A stretch of 64,000 bases of DNA from Obelidium mucronatum (taxonomy: Eukaryota > Chytridiomycota > Chytridiomycetes > Chytridiales > Chytriomycetaceae): NCBI GenBank assembly GCA_025765595.1, contig JAIVFH010000106.1:49015-113014 (forward strand), read 5' to 3'. The translations under genes were made by a program, and so were the position numbers. Every line of letters begins with the position of its first letter. The stretch's first letter is position 1. The notes under the pieces were generated by a model. It was not told the DNA's origin and ran no database searches. It was given only the letters and a program-made list of their open reading frames with translations. Shown in pieces: positions 22,891 to 34,062 of the stretch.

Positions 22891-25800
22891 TCAGCTCCTT
22901 GATTGCAAATACTTTGCAACTTCTTCAACCGCCGCCGCCTTAGATTCCTGGTAGTCCGAGGCATCATTTTCCAACCAAGCATCCTCAGTAGCAGAATCTA
23001 CAATCCCGTATCGAGTGAATATACGGAACAAGTGCTCCAAGAAAGTAGCGATCGCTCCTGTTCGGAACCAGTACTCCTGACATGCCAATAGAACCTCCAA
23101 TTCTAATTCGCTTCTGTTCTCTCTGTTTTCCAAACACAGGTCAAACAGTGCTTTGTGAGATGTAATGATTTTTTCTTGTTCTTGGAAGAGTTCGCGGGAA
23201 AGTTCAAGGGGTGTTTCAACACCATTGACGAAAATAGTTGTGGAGCCAAGGAGTTCCAGGAAACCGGAAGTCAGTTCATGAACAAAGGCGTTGGTTCCGC
23301 GAGTAGCGTCATCAACAGTTTCCTGTAGAAAATACAAATGTTAAATCCTTCGACCGTCAAAAAGGCAGAACAGGAAACACACCTCAACCCAAGCCAAAAC
23401 AGCCGAAGCGTCACCAACCAATAAACGACTGGCCAAATCACTTTCTGCCTCAAAGATTGGAGCGGAATCCAAGCAAGTCAAGTTATTCTCTTGCTTCCAC
23501 GCCGCAACAACTTCCTCAGACCGTTTCGCTTCAGGCCAGAAGGCCTGCAAGTCCGTAGTTTGACGAGCAAAGATGTTAATCAATTCAGCTTCCGTCTTGA
23601 TGGTGCGGATGGTGTCCAACGCACAGGAAATGACTTGGGGTACGGGTGGCTTTCGCATAGGAGTTTCAATACATGGTTCCAAAATCTCAGCCGCAACAGC
23701 CAAGCTAAAGGCACTGTCGTCAGAAGCCATGAGACCGCCATAGAGGACTCCAAAGAACTTGTAAGCGCCCGGGACGTCGACTGAAATGTCATCCAAAGTG
23801 GCTGCAACTTCAGTCAAACTAAAAAAAAAGGTTAAAAACCACGCTTCAAATACCAGATGAAAACCAAAAGCACTTACGCAGCAACAACTTCTTCAGCGGT
23901 AAGACTCTCTGACGCGATCAAATCCGGAAGTACATTCGCAGACTTGGAAACAACATCTGACTTCTTCTCCAGGGTTTGGTTGATGAAGTGTAACAAGAAT
24001 TTTCCATTGTACTCAAAACCGCTGAGTTCCTTGAGACTGGCTGTTAACTCACTGATGTCAAAGATAGAGAACCATTCTTGGACCATTCCTTCAATCTTCA
24101 ATCTCGCTTGTTCTTCAGAAATTCCAGCCGCAGCAACAGGAGTAACGGTAGCCGGACTTTCAACAACGTCGGTCTTGATGTCTTCATTGCTGGTGCCCGA
24201 CAACAAGCTTTATAACAATAAAAACCAACATCAGAAAAAGATAATAACCAGACAATACAAATAAACAAACCTGAATTGGTTTTTGACTGGCTTTGGCTCC
24301 TCCTTCTTTTGAGCAGCACCGCCTTTACCCCAAGCAGGAGCTTGTGGACCAAGGCGCATTCCAGAAACATTCTTTTTGACATCGGCACGACCAAAGTTGT
24401 TGTAGCTGTCTTCACGTCTACTCTTGTCAGCAGAAGCACCACCTCCAACGGTACTCCAACCGTCCGAGTTTGGCTGATTGTTTTGAGCGCGTGCATCTTG
24501 TGGACCGCCACGACCCGAGTTTTGACGGTCTTGTTGCTGGTTGTTACCACCACGTCTACCACCATGGTCACGATCTCTGTTGTCGCGGTCACGGTCACGA
24601 CCGCCGCCGCCTCCGCGTCGGTCTCCACCACGATCACCACCACGACCTCCAGATGACTTTTGCCTGGCTTCTTCTTCTTCCTTCAACTTCTTTTCCGCAG
24701 CCGCATGGATCTCTGCAATAGTTTTCGGTCCAGTGGCTTCCTGCCGTCCCTTCCACTTATTCCTTCTCATTTCAATAAGATCTTGAAGCATGAAACGAAT
24801 ACGTGACGACAGCAGCATATTTACACTCAACGCCTTAATTCTCCCAAAATACACATCCACAGTTGGTTTTCCCTTCTCATGGTCTAATCGCTCACCAATT
24901 GTGCTCATTAATTTACAAATGGACTCTACTTCCTCTTCCCCAGGGCTATTGACTTCCGTCAACAGTTGGAACACACACATGTGCATAATCTTTTCAGTAA
25001 TCATGTTCAATTTGAAGAGCTCGCCGATAAAGGTTACGTTTCCAAGGACGCGACGTTTCAGTTTTGTACGGTCGTACTCGTCCTGTGCGTATTGCGCCTT
25101 TTCTTCTGATGTCATGGAATGTAACCGCTTCACACGCTCTTGACGCGATTCTTCACCAGCATTGTCCTCCTTACTCCACTTTTCACTGTTTTCAAACTCT
25201 TCCTGACACTTGTTCAACAACAGCCGTCTAAAGATATTGTTTTTGGCGTCCATATCGATCCAAGTTTGGATCTTGGGCAACTCGTTACTCAACCGCAAAC
25301 ATAGACGTCCATACATGTTTTGAAAGTAGTGCTCATCCAACGCCTTATCGAAATATCAAGGCAATAACCTTCTTCAAAATACTCGGGTTCGTGATTGGCA
25401 ACTCCAAAAAGTGTCCACTGATTGAATCAAACTTTTCAATCGTCAACTTATTCAACAAACCCTTCACTTTCTTGCAGACTTCGGCTTCATGCGCTTCAAT
25501 CGCCGCTTCCTCGGTTTCATACACAACCTTCTTTTTCTTGAGCGTGTCGGGCGTCCATCCGTTTTCAGACATTTTGATGGGTTCCACTGGTGGGTCGTTC
25601 GGGTTTTGGTACTCGCTTCCTCCACGACCACCACCACCACCACCTCGACCACCACGACCACCTCCGCCACGTCGTCCTCCGCCTTCAGATGCCATTCTTT
25701 GTGGCTTGTCCATACTGCTACGACTGTTCATTCGTCCTACACCCACTGGCGGCGGCATTATCGGCATGGCGCCACCCTTCACAGATGGATACCGGCCAGC

Positions 25801-27505
25801 CCCACCCTTGGGTGGAACTCCACCTCCCACTCCAGGTCCAGCAAACGAATTCTGTCTCGAGTTCATTCTCTTGGCTCCACCGTTACCACCGCTACCGCCA
25901 TTGGCACCCGCTTCACCATAAAAGAACTCGGGACGCGGTAATCCAGGAGGTGCAACGTAAAAGTACTTGAACGCCAACAAAAAGTCCATAGGGGTGAGTA
26001 TGGATCCAGATTCCATCACTACAGGTCGTGAAATATCTTCAGGGTACTCTAGCTCAGTAGGCGGTTCCAACGTTTCGAAATCGTACTTCAAGACCGTTTC
26101 AAATCGTACAATTAAATCTTCTGGCATTTCACCGATTTTCATGGGCTCAGAGGTTGGCGTGGTGAGGTTGGCGCTTTGGGGGCGTGGGGACACTACTGGG
26201 GACTTGACCAACTTGGAGGCAGAGGGCTCAGGGGTTTTCGGGGCGGGTTGAGACAGCAGCAACAGCGGCGGGCGATGGCGCGCGCTTGGGATGGAGACGT
26301 TGAGCGAGGAGATTTGGCAGGAGAAGCTTCTCTTTTGGGAGAGGCGGCCCGTTTTGGTGACGCTTCACGCTTGGGGGATGCTTCACGCTTGGGGGATGCT
26401 TCACGCTTGGGGGACGCTTCACGCTTCGGAGACGGTTCACGCTTTGGAGAGGCCGCTGCCGCCGCAGGCGCAGGAGACTTCCCTCTACCTCTGAATGGAG
26501 AACCCGCACGGCTTGAAGAAGTTGCTGCTGGAGCAGGCGGCGCAGGGCGTTGGTGGCTGCTGGATCATCCTTGATAATCGTCTCAACTCCAGTCTGGAGC
26601 GTTGACGGATTTGACAAAAGAGATGACGTGTCCTTGAGCATCCTTCAAAACAATGGAAGGCTTCTCCTTGATGGTTGGAGTAGCAGCGACTGGTGCAAGA
26701 ACAGCAGCCGCTGGAAGTGGGGTCTTTTGCTTTGACGGGGTGGCGAGGGTACCCGCTGCAGGAGCAGGAGAAGCTGTAGTCGACGCCAAAGTGTTGGCCG
26801 CAGGCGCTGGAGTGCTCGTAGCGGATTTTGTACCGGCAACAACATCTGTTTGTGGAAGCTTGACTTCTTCCTTTGTGAATGGGTTGGTGATTCGAATGGC
26901 GGATTTCTTTGGTGGCGTTGCCAAGACAACAGGCGATTGGGGGAACGGCGCGGCAGAAGGAGGTGGGATCGTTCCACCAGGAGAAGGAGGTTGGGAGAAG
27001 CGAGCCGGTTGGCCTTGCGGTGTCATTGGAACAACTGGAACAACAGGTCTAACAAATTGCTGGGCGTAGCCTTGCTGTTGGTAGAAGAATTGTTGCTGTT
27101 CGTAGCCACCTTGATATGGAACAGCGTACTGCTGTGGGTAGTATGGAGCCATTGGACCCCCTTGTGGCATCATGTAAGCTCCTTGAGGGATGTTCTGTGG
27201 ATACTGTTGCTGCTGATTTTCCAACGTTAAACCATGTTTAATCAGCGAAATATTTACAAACTTACCCCCTTGAAGTTGTTCTTTCCGGGAGTGTAAGGCA
27301 TTCCTGGTCCAGCAGGCGGCCTTCCACCCTGACCAGCATTTCTGGGGACAAATCCTTGTTGTTGATAAGGGTTGTATCCTTGCTGTTGCGGATAGTACAT
27401 GTTTGGCTGTTGCATATGCGGGTTGGGAACACCCATCATTGGTGGAGGCGGTTGGAATGGAGAGTGTTGTTGTTGGTAAGGAACTTGTTGTTGTTGCATC
27501 TGAGG

Positions 27506-27542
<37 letters not shown>

Positions 27543-28621
27543 GGAAGAGCATCTTGTTGAGGAGATGGGTCGGAATCTTCTTCGCCAGCTGGTTGTGCTG
27601 CGACAGTGGTGGGAACTGGAGCGGTAACCGGAGCTGGAACTGAAGTTGGGGTGGCAGTGGCAGGTGTTGACTCTACGATCATAGCAGGTTTAGGAGCTGG
27701 AGACTTTTCTTCTTGGACAGTTGCTTGGCGAGTGGGACTGGTTGATTTCTACGGAGAAAAAGCGTGTTAGTTAAAACAATACTCCAAAGTTGATGGGGAA
27801 TAAACCTTTGGAGAAGCGGAAGTCTTAATTTCAACATTCTCTACTGGGACAATAGATTCTACGGCACTTCCGAATTTCACCTTAGTGGTTCCAGAAGCTA
27901 TGAAAACTGGTTAGATGGGTGGTATTTTTCTACTTCAAAAAAAACAAGATACGAACGAGCAGTAACATTTGGTTTAAAGGCAACTGCTTCGACCCTGTAA
28001 ATATAGATGTTTCGTTAGTACCTTGCAGGGCAGAGGCGTGAGGTAGAGGAGTACGGGTGGTCAAGTACAGATCGCCCACAGATTTCCACGGAATTGTCAC
28101 GAAACCCCCCCAACACTGCATGTTTTACCCCTCTTTTCACGCGATAAGGTGGAATCGAATGTCGAGTGGACTGATTGGAATAATACTCACTTTTGCGTGT
28201 TCTCAACTGGCGCCTTTGCAGCAGCGGCAAAGCTCAAAGGTGCCGCTGGTTGTTTTGCTGGTTGATTATTTTGAGTATTCTGCTGCGTGTTTTGCTGGTG
28301 TTGCTGCTGCTGCTGTTGGTGTTGTTGCTGCTGGTGATGGTTCTGGTGGTTGTGATGGTTGTGGTGGTGTTGTTGACCCCCGCGTCCGCGACTGCTTCCA
28401 CGTCCGTGATTGCCACCACGGCCGCGAGTAGCCTGGTTCACGTTCTGGTTCGTAGTCTGGTTCGTAGTCTGACTTGTCAACAATGGCGACGTTGGCTGCG
28501 TAGCGGCCTTTGCACTGGACTCGGCTGTTGGGGCTGGACCTGTGGCAGGCTGCTGTTGCTGCTGCTGTTGCTGTTGCTTTTGGGCGGCTTGAGCGAAAGA
28601 AAGAACTGGCTTTGCGCTCAT
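22891..28621 (-). CDS. Eukaryotic translation initiation factor eIF4G
   Basis: Scaffold of the cap-binding complex that links eIF4E, eIF4A, PABP and eIF3. It starts at ATG 28621 with MSAKPVLSFAQAAQ and a long Gln-rich, RGG-containing N-terminal region. Next are IRITNPFTKEEV, an ASPKRE tandem repeat (26350-26450), an eIF4E-binding-like site (TPMDFLLAF) and an RGG segment. The MIF4G domain follows (LLNKLTIEKFDSISGHFLEL, LDEHYFQNMYGRLCLRLS, FIGELFKLNMI), then a second RG-rich linker. An MA3 domain (KIEGMVQEWF, FGVLYGGLMAS) and a W2-like helical end close the protein. Short introns occur throughout. A one-base insertion splits the MIF4G core at about 25343 (LIF|DKALDEH), probably a sequence error. 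The canonical Tyr of the eIF4E motif is not seen. Confidence 0.93.
26345..26455 (-). repeat. Tandem SPKRE-coding repeat in eIF4G
   Basis: About six to seven copies of an 18-base unit reading A-S-P-K-R-E lie within the eIF4G gene upstream of the eIF4E-binding region. Proline-directed Ser followed by Lys/Arg makes each unit a potential phosphorylation site of the SPxK/R type. Units near both ends are degenerate (EPSPKRE, AASPKRE). Confidence 0.8.
27503..27542 (-). repeat. Trinucleotide repeat coding poly-Gln in eIF4G
   Basis: An uninterrupted run of CAA codons on the minus strand (GTT units on plus) gives about 12-13 glutamines, followed by further Gln-rich sequence. Confidence 0.85.
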
Positions 28622-29432
28622 TCTTGTAACTTAAACGGTTTTTGATTTGGGTCAATCGAACTGGGTGGTAGCTTTAAAACTGATGCCTGATTGCTGCAAA
28701 CAAACTTCTTCCAATAGTGTCTATCTGAGAGATAGATAAGATGAAGCGAAGGTTGGTTGGGTGTGAAGGCTGAAGAACGAGTGGAGCGGGTTCCTGACTT
28801 GTCCTTTGGAGTTTAAAGGGTGAAAAAAAAAGGAGGGATTCGCGGTAAATCCCAACATACGTTCAATAATAACACTGATTGTATTCACGCTATAAATGGC
28901 AAGAAAGGGTTAAGTGTAACAATTTAGCGCACCTTTACGATTGATTATGGATCAGCCTTCTATTTTGAGCGTGACTTCCCAAATTCCAGTTTTTCATTAA
29001 AGTCACATGGCTCACGCGCTCTCCATCAGCTTTATGATTGTAATTAAGAGTTTGGGGCTGTTGGGCAGCGCGTTCGGCCAGTTAATTGGCAACTTGAACT
29101 TACCAAGTAGCCCATTGTACTCAACAAACACAAACAAACCCAATCATTAATTGCTTCATAGGTTCCTACCATGAATAACAACCGACAGCTTATAATCGCC
29201 TCTGCACGTTCTGAAGATTGTCTTTTCATATTATTGGCATGACCGAGTCACTCTTACTTTGACTTATTAGTAATTACAAGCTTTTGCCAAGCCAGCAACG
29301 CCAATGCCGTACTATCATCTATTTTCACGCCTTTTGACTCGACGCCGCTGTTGAAACACTCTTCTGTTGAAACGCCCCCTTGTCGCATCACCAATAAACA
29401 AAAACAAAAACAAAAAAAAACACTCCACGCCA
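28622..29432. other. Divergent intergenic region between eIF4G and the Num1-like gene
   Basis: About 800 bp that must hold both promoters. No supported open frame. It contains a GATA-type inverted motif CTATCTGAGAGATAGATAA at 28721-28739 and a 16-base A/G-rich run at 28824. These could be regulatory, but nothing decisive is seen. Confidence 0.35.
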
Positions 29433-31477
29433 ATGCTCGCACCCGCATCACTCGCCGACAGCGGCAGCGCTGCGTCCAGCGACTCGACCGCTGACTCGAA
29501 CGCAAACGCAAACGCAAACTCAAAGTCGATCCTCGCTCTTCAACAAACGCTGCTCGCCGCGACCCGCAAGCCGCAGTCGTTCAAGGCGTCCGTCGTCGAA
29601 ATGCACCGCACGGCGTCGGGGCGCGGACTGGGCGAAGCGCTGGGACAAGGGCTGGAGGGCAGCCAGCAAGATAACACAGAGGACAACATCGACACCAACG
29701 ACGACATCGACGACGACGACGAGCCAATGTCAGAGCTGCAGTGCGCGCTCGAAGTCGGCCAGTATCTGCTCGACCAGAACACGGACCTCGAGGCGGCGCT
29801 GCGGGCATCAAGGGGCGAGACAGAGTGGCTGCTGTCTGTGCTGGCAAACATCGATCCAGACTTGGTGACTGAGGCGATGGCCGCTGTGCAGGAGGAAGGG
29901 GGTGAGCAAGGGTCAATGGTGGACAAGGTTGCTGTTGCCCAAGAGGCAAGCGGTGTTTCAAAGTTGAAGGCGGAACTGATGATTGCCGCTTCTGAGCTAG
30001 ATGAGTTACGGGAACAGGTATATAAGCGTTGATTCTTGGGTTTATAGATATTTGATGCTTACGGTCACTTTGCTGGAACAGGTTGAGGAAATGACTACTC
30101 GAAACACTGAACTCCGCTTACAAAATCTCGAAATCCTCATGCAACACGATACTCTGAAAGAAAGCATAAACAAACGAATTTCCACAGCTTCTGGTATTCC
30201 TGTTGAGCCAAGTCATACAGCAGATCTCGAAGATCGCATCAAAGAGTATGATATTCTAGTTCATCAGCTGAAAACGCAATTGGCGGCTTCCAGGAAACAG
30301 ATTGCTGATTTAAAAACCGGCTTGAAAACGCCCATCGCAACAGCTTCACCCCAATCCATGGCATCCGAAACGTCAAATTTGGCTCGAATTTCTGAACCCG
30401 AAGGCTCTCGACGTATGATTCCCCAACAACCACATACACCACCGTATCATAGGTGAAACCCAAAATCCGGATACGCAACAACAACCTCAGCAAGTCACAC
30501 CCGGAATCTCCAACTCCTCCTTCTCCAAAGAGACTCTATACAACAAACACGCATCATCAATCTTGTCACCTGAAAACACATCCATATACAATCCAAACAC
30601 ACGCTATCATTGACAACAATATTCTTGGCGCTTCTGTCGCCCACCAAGACCACTTTTTGAAACGCGCTCCATCAGACGTTCCCGCTCCCATCTCTCAACA
30701 ACAACACCACCACCACCAACAACGAGACCAATCAAGCACCATGAGTAGCACAGAATCCCTTGCCGACAGGTCCTCTACTGCCGAGTCATACCGCGCTGAC
30801 GACTGGGACATTCAACCTTCAACATCCACAATTCTCCCTCCATTAAACCACCAAACCGGGGCCTTAGTCTACCCCAACCAACCAAACAACAACCCGCACC
30901 AACCATACCACCAATCCCAACCAAATTGTTCCCGCCAACAACAACGCAGCTGGAATGGTGACGGTCCAAAACGTGACAACCCACGTTGAACAATTCCAAA
31001 TCACCCAACAAGCAGCAACAACAACAACTTCAAACCATCAGCGCCACAAATGTGAACGTTATTGTTCGTCTCATGGTTGGCGCATACCTGTTGAAATATA
31101 ACCGCCGCCGAACGAAATGTGAACGGCGATTCGTGAATGTGAACCCGTATAGCAGGACAATCAGTTGGAGTAAATCGGAGCCAGGGAATGCAGGGAACGA
31201 TGAGGTTACGACAGTGTATATGCAGACTGTGTTTGTAGAGGATTTGACGGATGGGCGGTCCAGGATTGTTGTGAGTGCAGCGAATCGGGAGGTTGTGTTT
31301 CAGTGTAGTTCGGCTCTGGAGCATGCTATTTGGGAAAGGGTATGCCTTTTTTTATTTTATTTTGTTCTCTCTCACTGTTTGTTTTTATTGTAAAATCTGA
31401 CTGCGTCAATTGTTTTTCGTTTTTAGGGGCTAACGTTGATTCTACAAAATCAGTCAAAAACTGTTGTTCCATACTAG
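29433..31477 (+). CDS. Num1/Mcp5/ApsA-like cortical protein: coiled coil plus C-terminal PH domain
   Basis: Fungal cortical anchor type that binds membrane phosphoinositide through its C-terminal PH domain and tethers dynein or mitochondria through its coiled coil. Starts at MLAPASLADSG. The helical N-terminal region includes ELQCALEVGQYLLDQNTDLE. An intron (30018-30080) leads to coiled coil VEEMTTRNTELRLQNLEILM, then a His/Gln/Pro-rich disordered part. The PH domain starts near 31060 (VRLMVGAYLLKYNRRRTKCE) and continues with RRFVNVNPYSRTISWS and IVVSAANREVVFQC. A final intron ends at about 31425 and the last exon reads GLTLILQNQSKTVVPY. Frame changes near 30450 and 30985 are unexplained by splicing. 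The PH type is the best evidence for the family. Confidence 0.7.
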
Positions 31478-31604
31478 ATTCGTTTACGGAGGGTGCATAA
31501 GCATTTTTTGTTGTTTTTTTTTTTGTTCTTTCTTCACGTGTCATTTATCAGTCCCATAAAGAGTTGTTATTATTTAAGTCCAAAAAATAAATATGGTTTC
31601 TTCA

Positions 31605-32984
31605 TCATACATTCAAGGTCCTATAAAACTCAATGACGCGTTCATCAGCCTTCACTTTCGCCGGATCAAAGTTGACAACCTGCATCCCATCTAAACTCGT
31701 TGCACGTGAAAGCGCCACATAACTCTGCCCCTTCTCAAACACCCTTCCCAAATCCACTTTCAATCGCTCCAATGTCTGACCCTGGCTCTTGTGGATACTC
31801 ATTGCATACGAAAGCATCAACGGTATCTGACTCCGACAAGCCAAGACATTGATCAACGCGCCATCCATAATCTTCCATTCTTCTCGTTGAACAGTTCGTC
31901 TCTTGATGGTTCCACTTCCCGGTGGAACATGGAAATCTACAACCACGGAATCAGGTAGACATTCCACAACAATCCCCAAAGACCCATTCACCAATTCAAC
32001 ACTCAAGTCTCCACCACTGGAATCTCCATTCTCTCCACCAACTTCCTTCATATTTTTCAGCAACATGACTTGCGCCCCCACCTTCACCTCCAACACATCA
32101 GGCGCCAAACAAATATCCTTCAACTTCCTGACCTGCTCCTGCGAAACCCCTAGATCCCTTGCACGATACCAAAACAAACTCCCCCCTCCCTCCACCTTCT
32201 TTAACCGATTCAGATTCGCATTCGCAACTTGATCCCGTGTCGCAAACAACTCTGTCGGCTCTAATCCATCCGCACAGTCCAACGGCCGACTCAAGGACCG
32301 CAATAGAGTCAAGGATTCCTGTGAACACGTTCCTTGACGGAGTTGATTCAACATTGTCACGAGACGTGGGTCTTGTTGACGGAAGATTTGGGTTAGTTGG
32401 ATCTTGTTGGTGGGTTTGAAACAGTGCGCCCATGAGGACGCTTCGAATGCGAATTTCACGTGTTTTTCGCGGGAGACGGGTGGGAGTTGGAAAAAGTCGC
32501 CTGTTACCACGAGCTATTTTTTGTCTTTTGAGTATATATAATACTAAACCAAATAAAAAAAACAAGAATAAAAGAAATAAACGAATTTCACCTGAATCCC
32601 ACCAAACGCAACCCCATGATTCCCCCTCACAATCCTCGCCACCTGTTCCAGTTTATCAAACAATTCTCCATCCACCATGGACACTTCATCAATCACAAGG
32701 ACTTGCGTGTTTCTCCACCGCGCCAATGTCCGTTGACTTCTTTTTATGGATTCAACAATCTGAGAAACTGTGCCATTGAGGAGACCCACACCGGCAAACG
32801 AGTGGATCGTGCATCCGTTGATATTGACGGCCGCGATTCCTGTGGGTGCTGTGACGGCTACTTTTCCGGGTTCAGGATACTTTTTGCGGAGACTGGATAT
32901 AATCTGTTTGAGAAGCATGGATTTTCCTGTTCCAGCGCCGCCCTTTTTTTGTTTGTTTTGTTGTGGTGGTTCAATGACTGAATG

Positions 32985-33029
<45 letters not shown>

Positions 33030-33399
33030 CACACACAAAACACACCGTGTAGAACACGTTCTCGCCCTGCTCGACCGCGAGCCGCAGCACGTGTGTCTGC
33101 GTGTCAGTGAAAGTTGTCCGGACAGTCCGGACTCGCACCTCGCGTGTCCGAACAGCGCCGCGCGTCCGAATGTCGACGCGCGCATCGTTGAGCATCGCGC
33201 AGAGGCGGTCGACGGCGGCGTCGCTGGGCGCTGGCTGGCCCCGCGTCGCTGCCAGCGTCGGCGGCTTGTACTGCGGCGTGCGCACCGGCGCTGCTTTGGC
33301 GCGCGCTGCTGGCGGCGGCGGCGGCGCGTTTTCGGCGTCGGCGTCGGCGACCCGCAGTTGGCCAAAAACCGTCGACAGCGGCTGGTGGCGCGTTGCCAT
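31605..33399 (-). CDS. PIF1-family 5'-3' DNA helicase (first of the cluster)
   Basis: SF1B helicase acting on G-quadruplexes, telomeres or mitochondrial DNA. Exon 1 starts at 33399 (MATRHQPLSTVFGQLRV) with a GC-rich disordered N-terminus and ends at GENVFYT. An intron carrying a CA microsatellite then falls just before the Walker A, GGAGTGKS. Later motifs are VAVTAPTGIAAVNI, IHSFAGVGL, VLVIDEVSMVDG (Walker B), GIQ then [54 protein letters not shown] and [13 protein letters not shown]. The ORF is complete and all helicase motifs are present. It is more diverged from the A and C copies at 38.9-52.7 kb than these are from each other in exon layout. Confidence 0.9.
32985..33046. repeat. CA/GT microsatellite in a PIF1 intron
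   Basis: About 20 perfect CA units (32987-33026) followed by CA-rich imperfect units. On the minus strand this is a GT-rich stretch immediately downstream of the splice donor of PIF1 exon 1. Confidence 0.9.
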
Positions 33400-33487
33400 T
33401 TTTATAAATAACTATTTATCTATTATTCCTTACATTTGGCTGATGAGAAAATATAAAAAAGATCGTCCAGAGGAATTGCATTATATG

Positions 33488-34020
33488 CTACTGAGGAGCC
33501 TCTTCGGGTTGCCGCAGGCGTTTCCGAACGCCAGCTCCAGTGTTGAGAGATAAGTCCAAAAGCTGCTGTCCATCCACATCCGAGCGAGCCAATCTTTCCA
33601 AACCCGCACCATGACATGTAGGTTTTGCAGAGACTTTCTTGGTCAATGAAATTGGCGATGGTTGCGAAAAAAAGGACAATAGCGATGCCATGGCTGAAAC
33701 AAAAATATTCTTCGTGTTGGATCAAAAACAGTTGTCAAGCAATAGCACACAAAAAAAAATGCAGACTAACCTGATGAATACGTGACTTCTTGCTTTTTCA
33801 TAGCTCGTTCATTGATGAGTGCCACTCGCTCGTTGATGAGACCCTGTCTCTCTCGAGAGGCACCTTCATAGAGGGAGCGCAATGCGTTCAAGATTTCACC
33901 CGACTCCCTCGCCGCTATCGCTTGATTCAAGTCGTGCTCGCATTTAGCCACTTTCGCATCCTGCGTTTCGAGGCGGGCACTGAGCTCTCGCATGTTTTCT
34001 TTGTGCACTGACATCGCCAT
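33488..34020 (-). CDS. Small coiled-coil protein, unknown
   Basis: Exon 1 from ATG 34020 encodes a charged helical segment (MRELSARLETQDAKVAKCEH and INERVALINERAMKKQEV). An intron with donor GTTAGT and acceptor TTTCAG (about 33769-33692) joins S-S to A-M-A-S. Exon 2 ends in LRQPEEAPQ at 33488. The spliced product is about 150 residues: N-terminal coiled coil, then a mixed, partly hydrophobic tail (MASLLSFFSQPSPISL). No family was recognised. It lies between PIF1 and CHO2 on the same strand with short spacers. Confidence 0.55.
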
Positions 34021-34062
34021 TTTTGAAACAAAATTTTTAAAAGAATATTTATTTACATTAAT

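Noticed and set aside
26341..26455. Eighteen-base tandem repeat as a CRISPR-like or satellite array
   Set aside because: No spacers, too few units, and it is in frame within eIF4G.
24276..28645. Long plus-strand ORFs opposite eIF4G (Val/Leu-, Asp/His- or Arg/Pro-rich)
   Set aside because: They are antisense shadows of the Gln-, Gly/Arg- and Pro-rich coding sequence of eIF4G and match no protein pattern.
32858..33043. Cys/Val repeat ORF over the CA microsatellite
   Set aside because: Translation of an intronic dinucleotide repeat.
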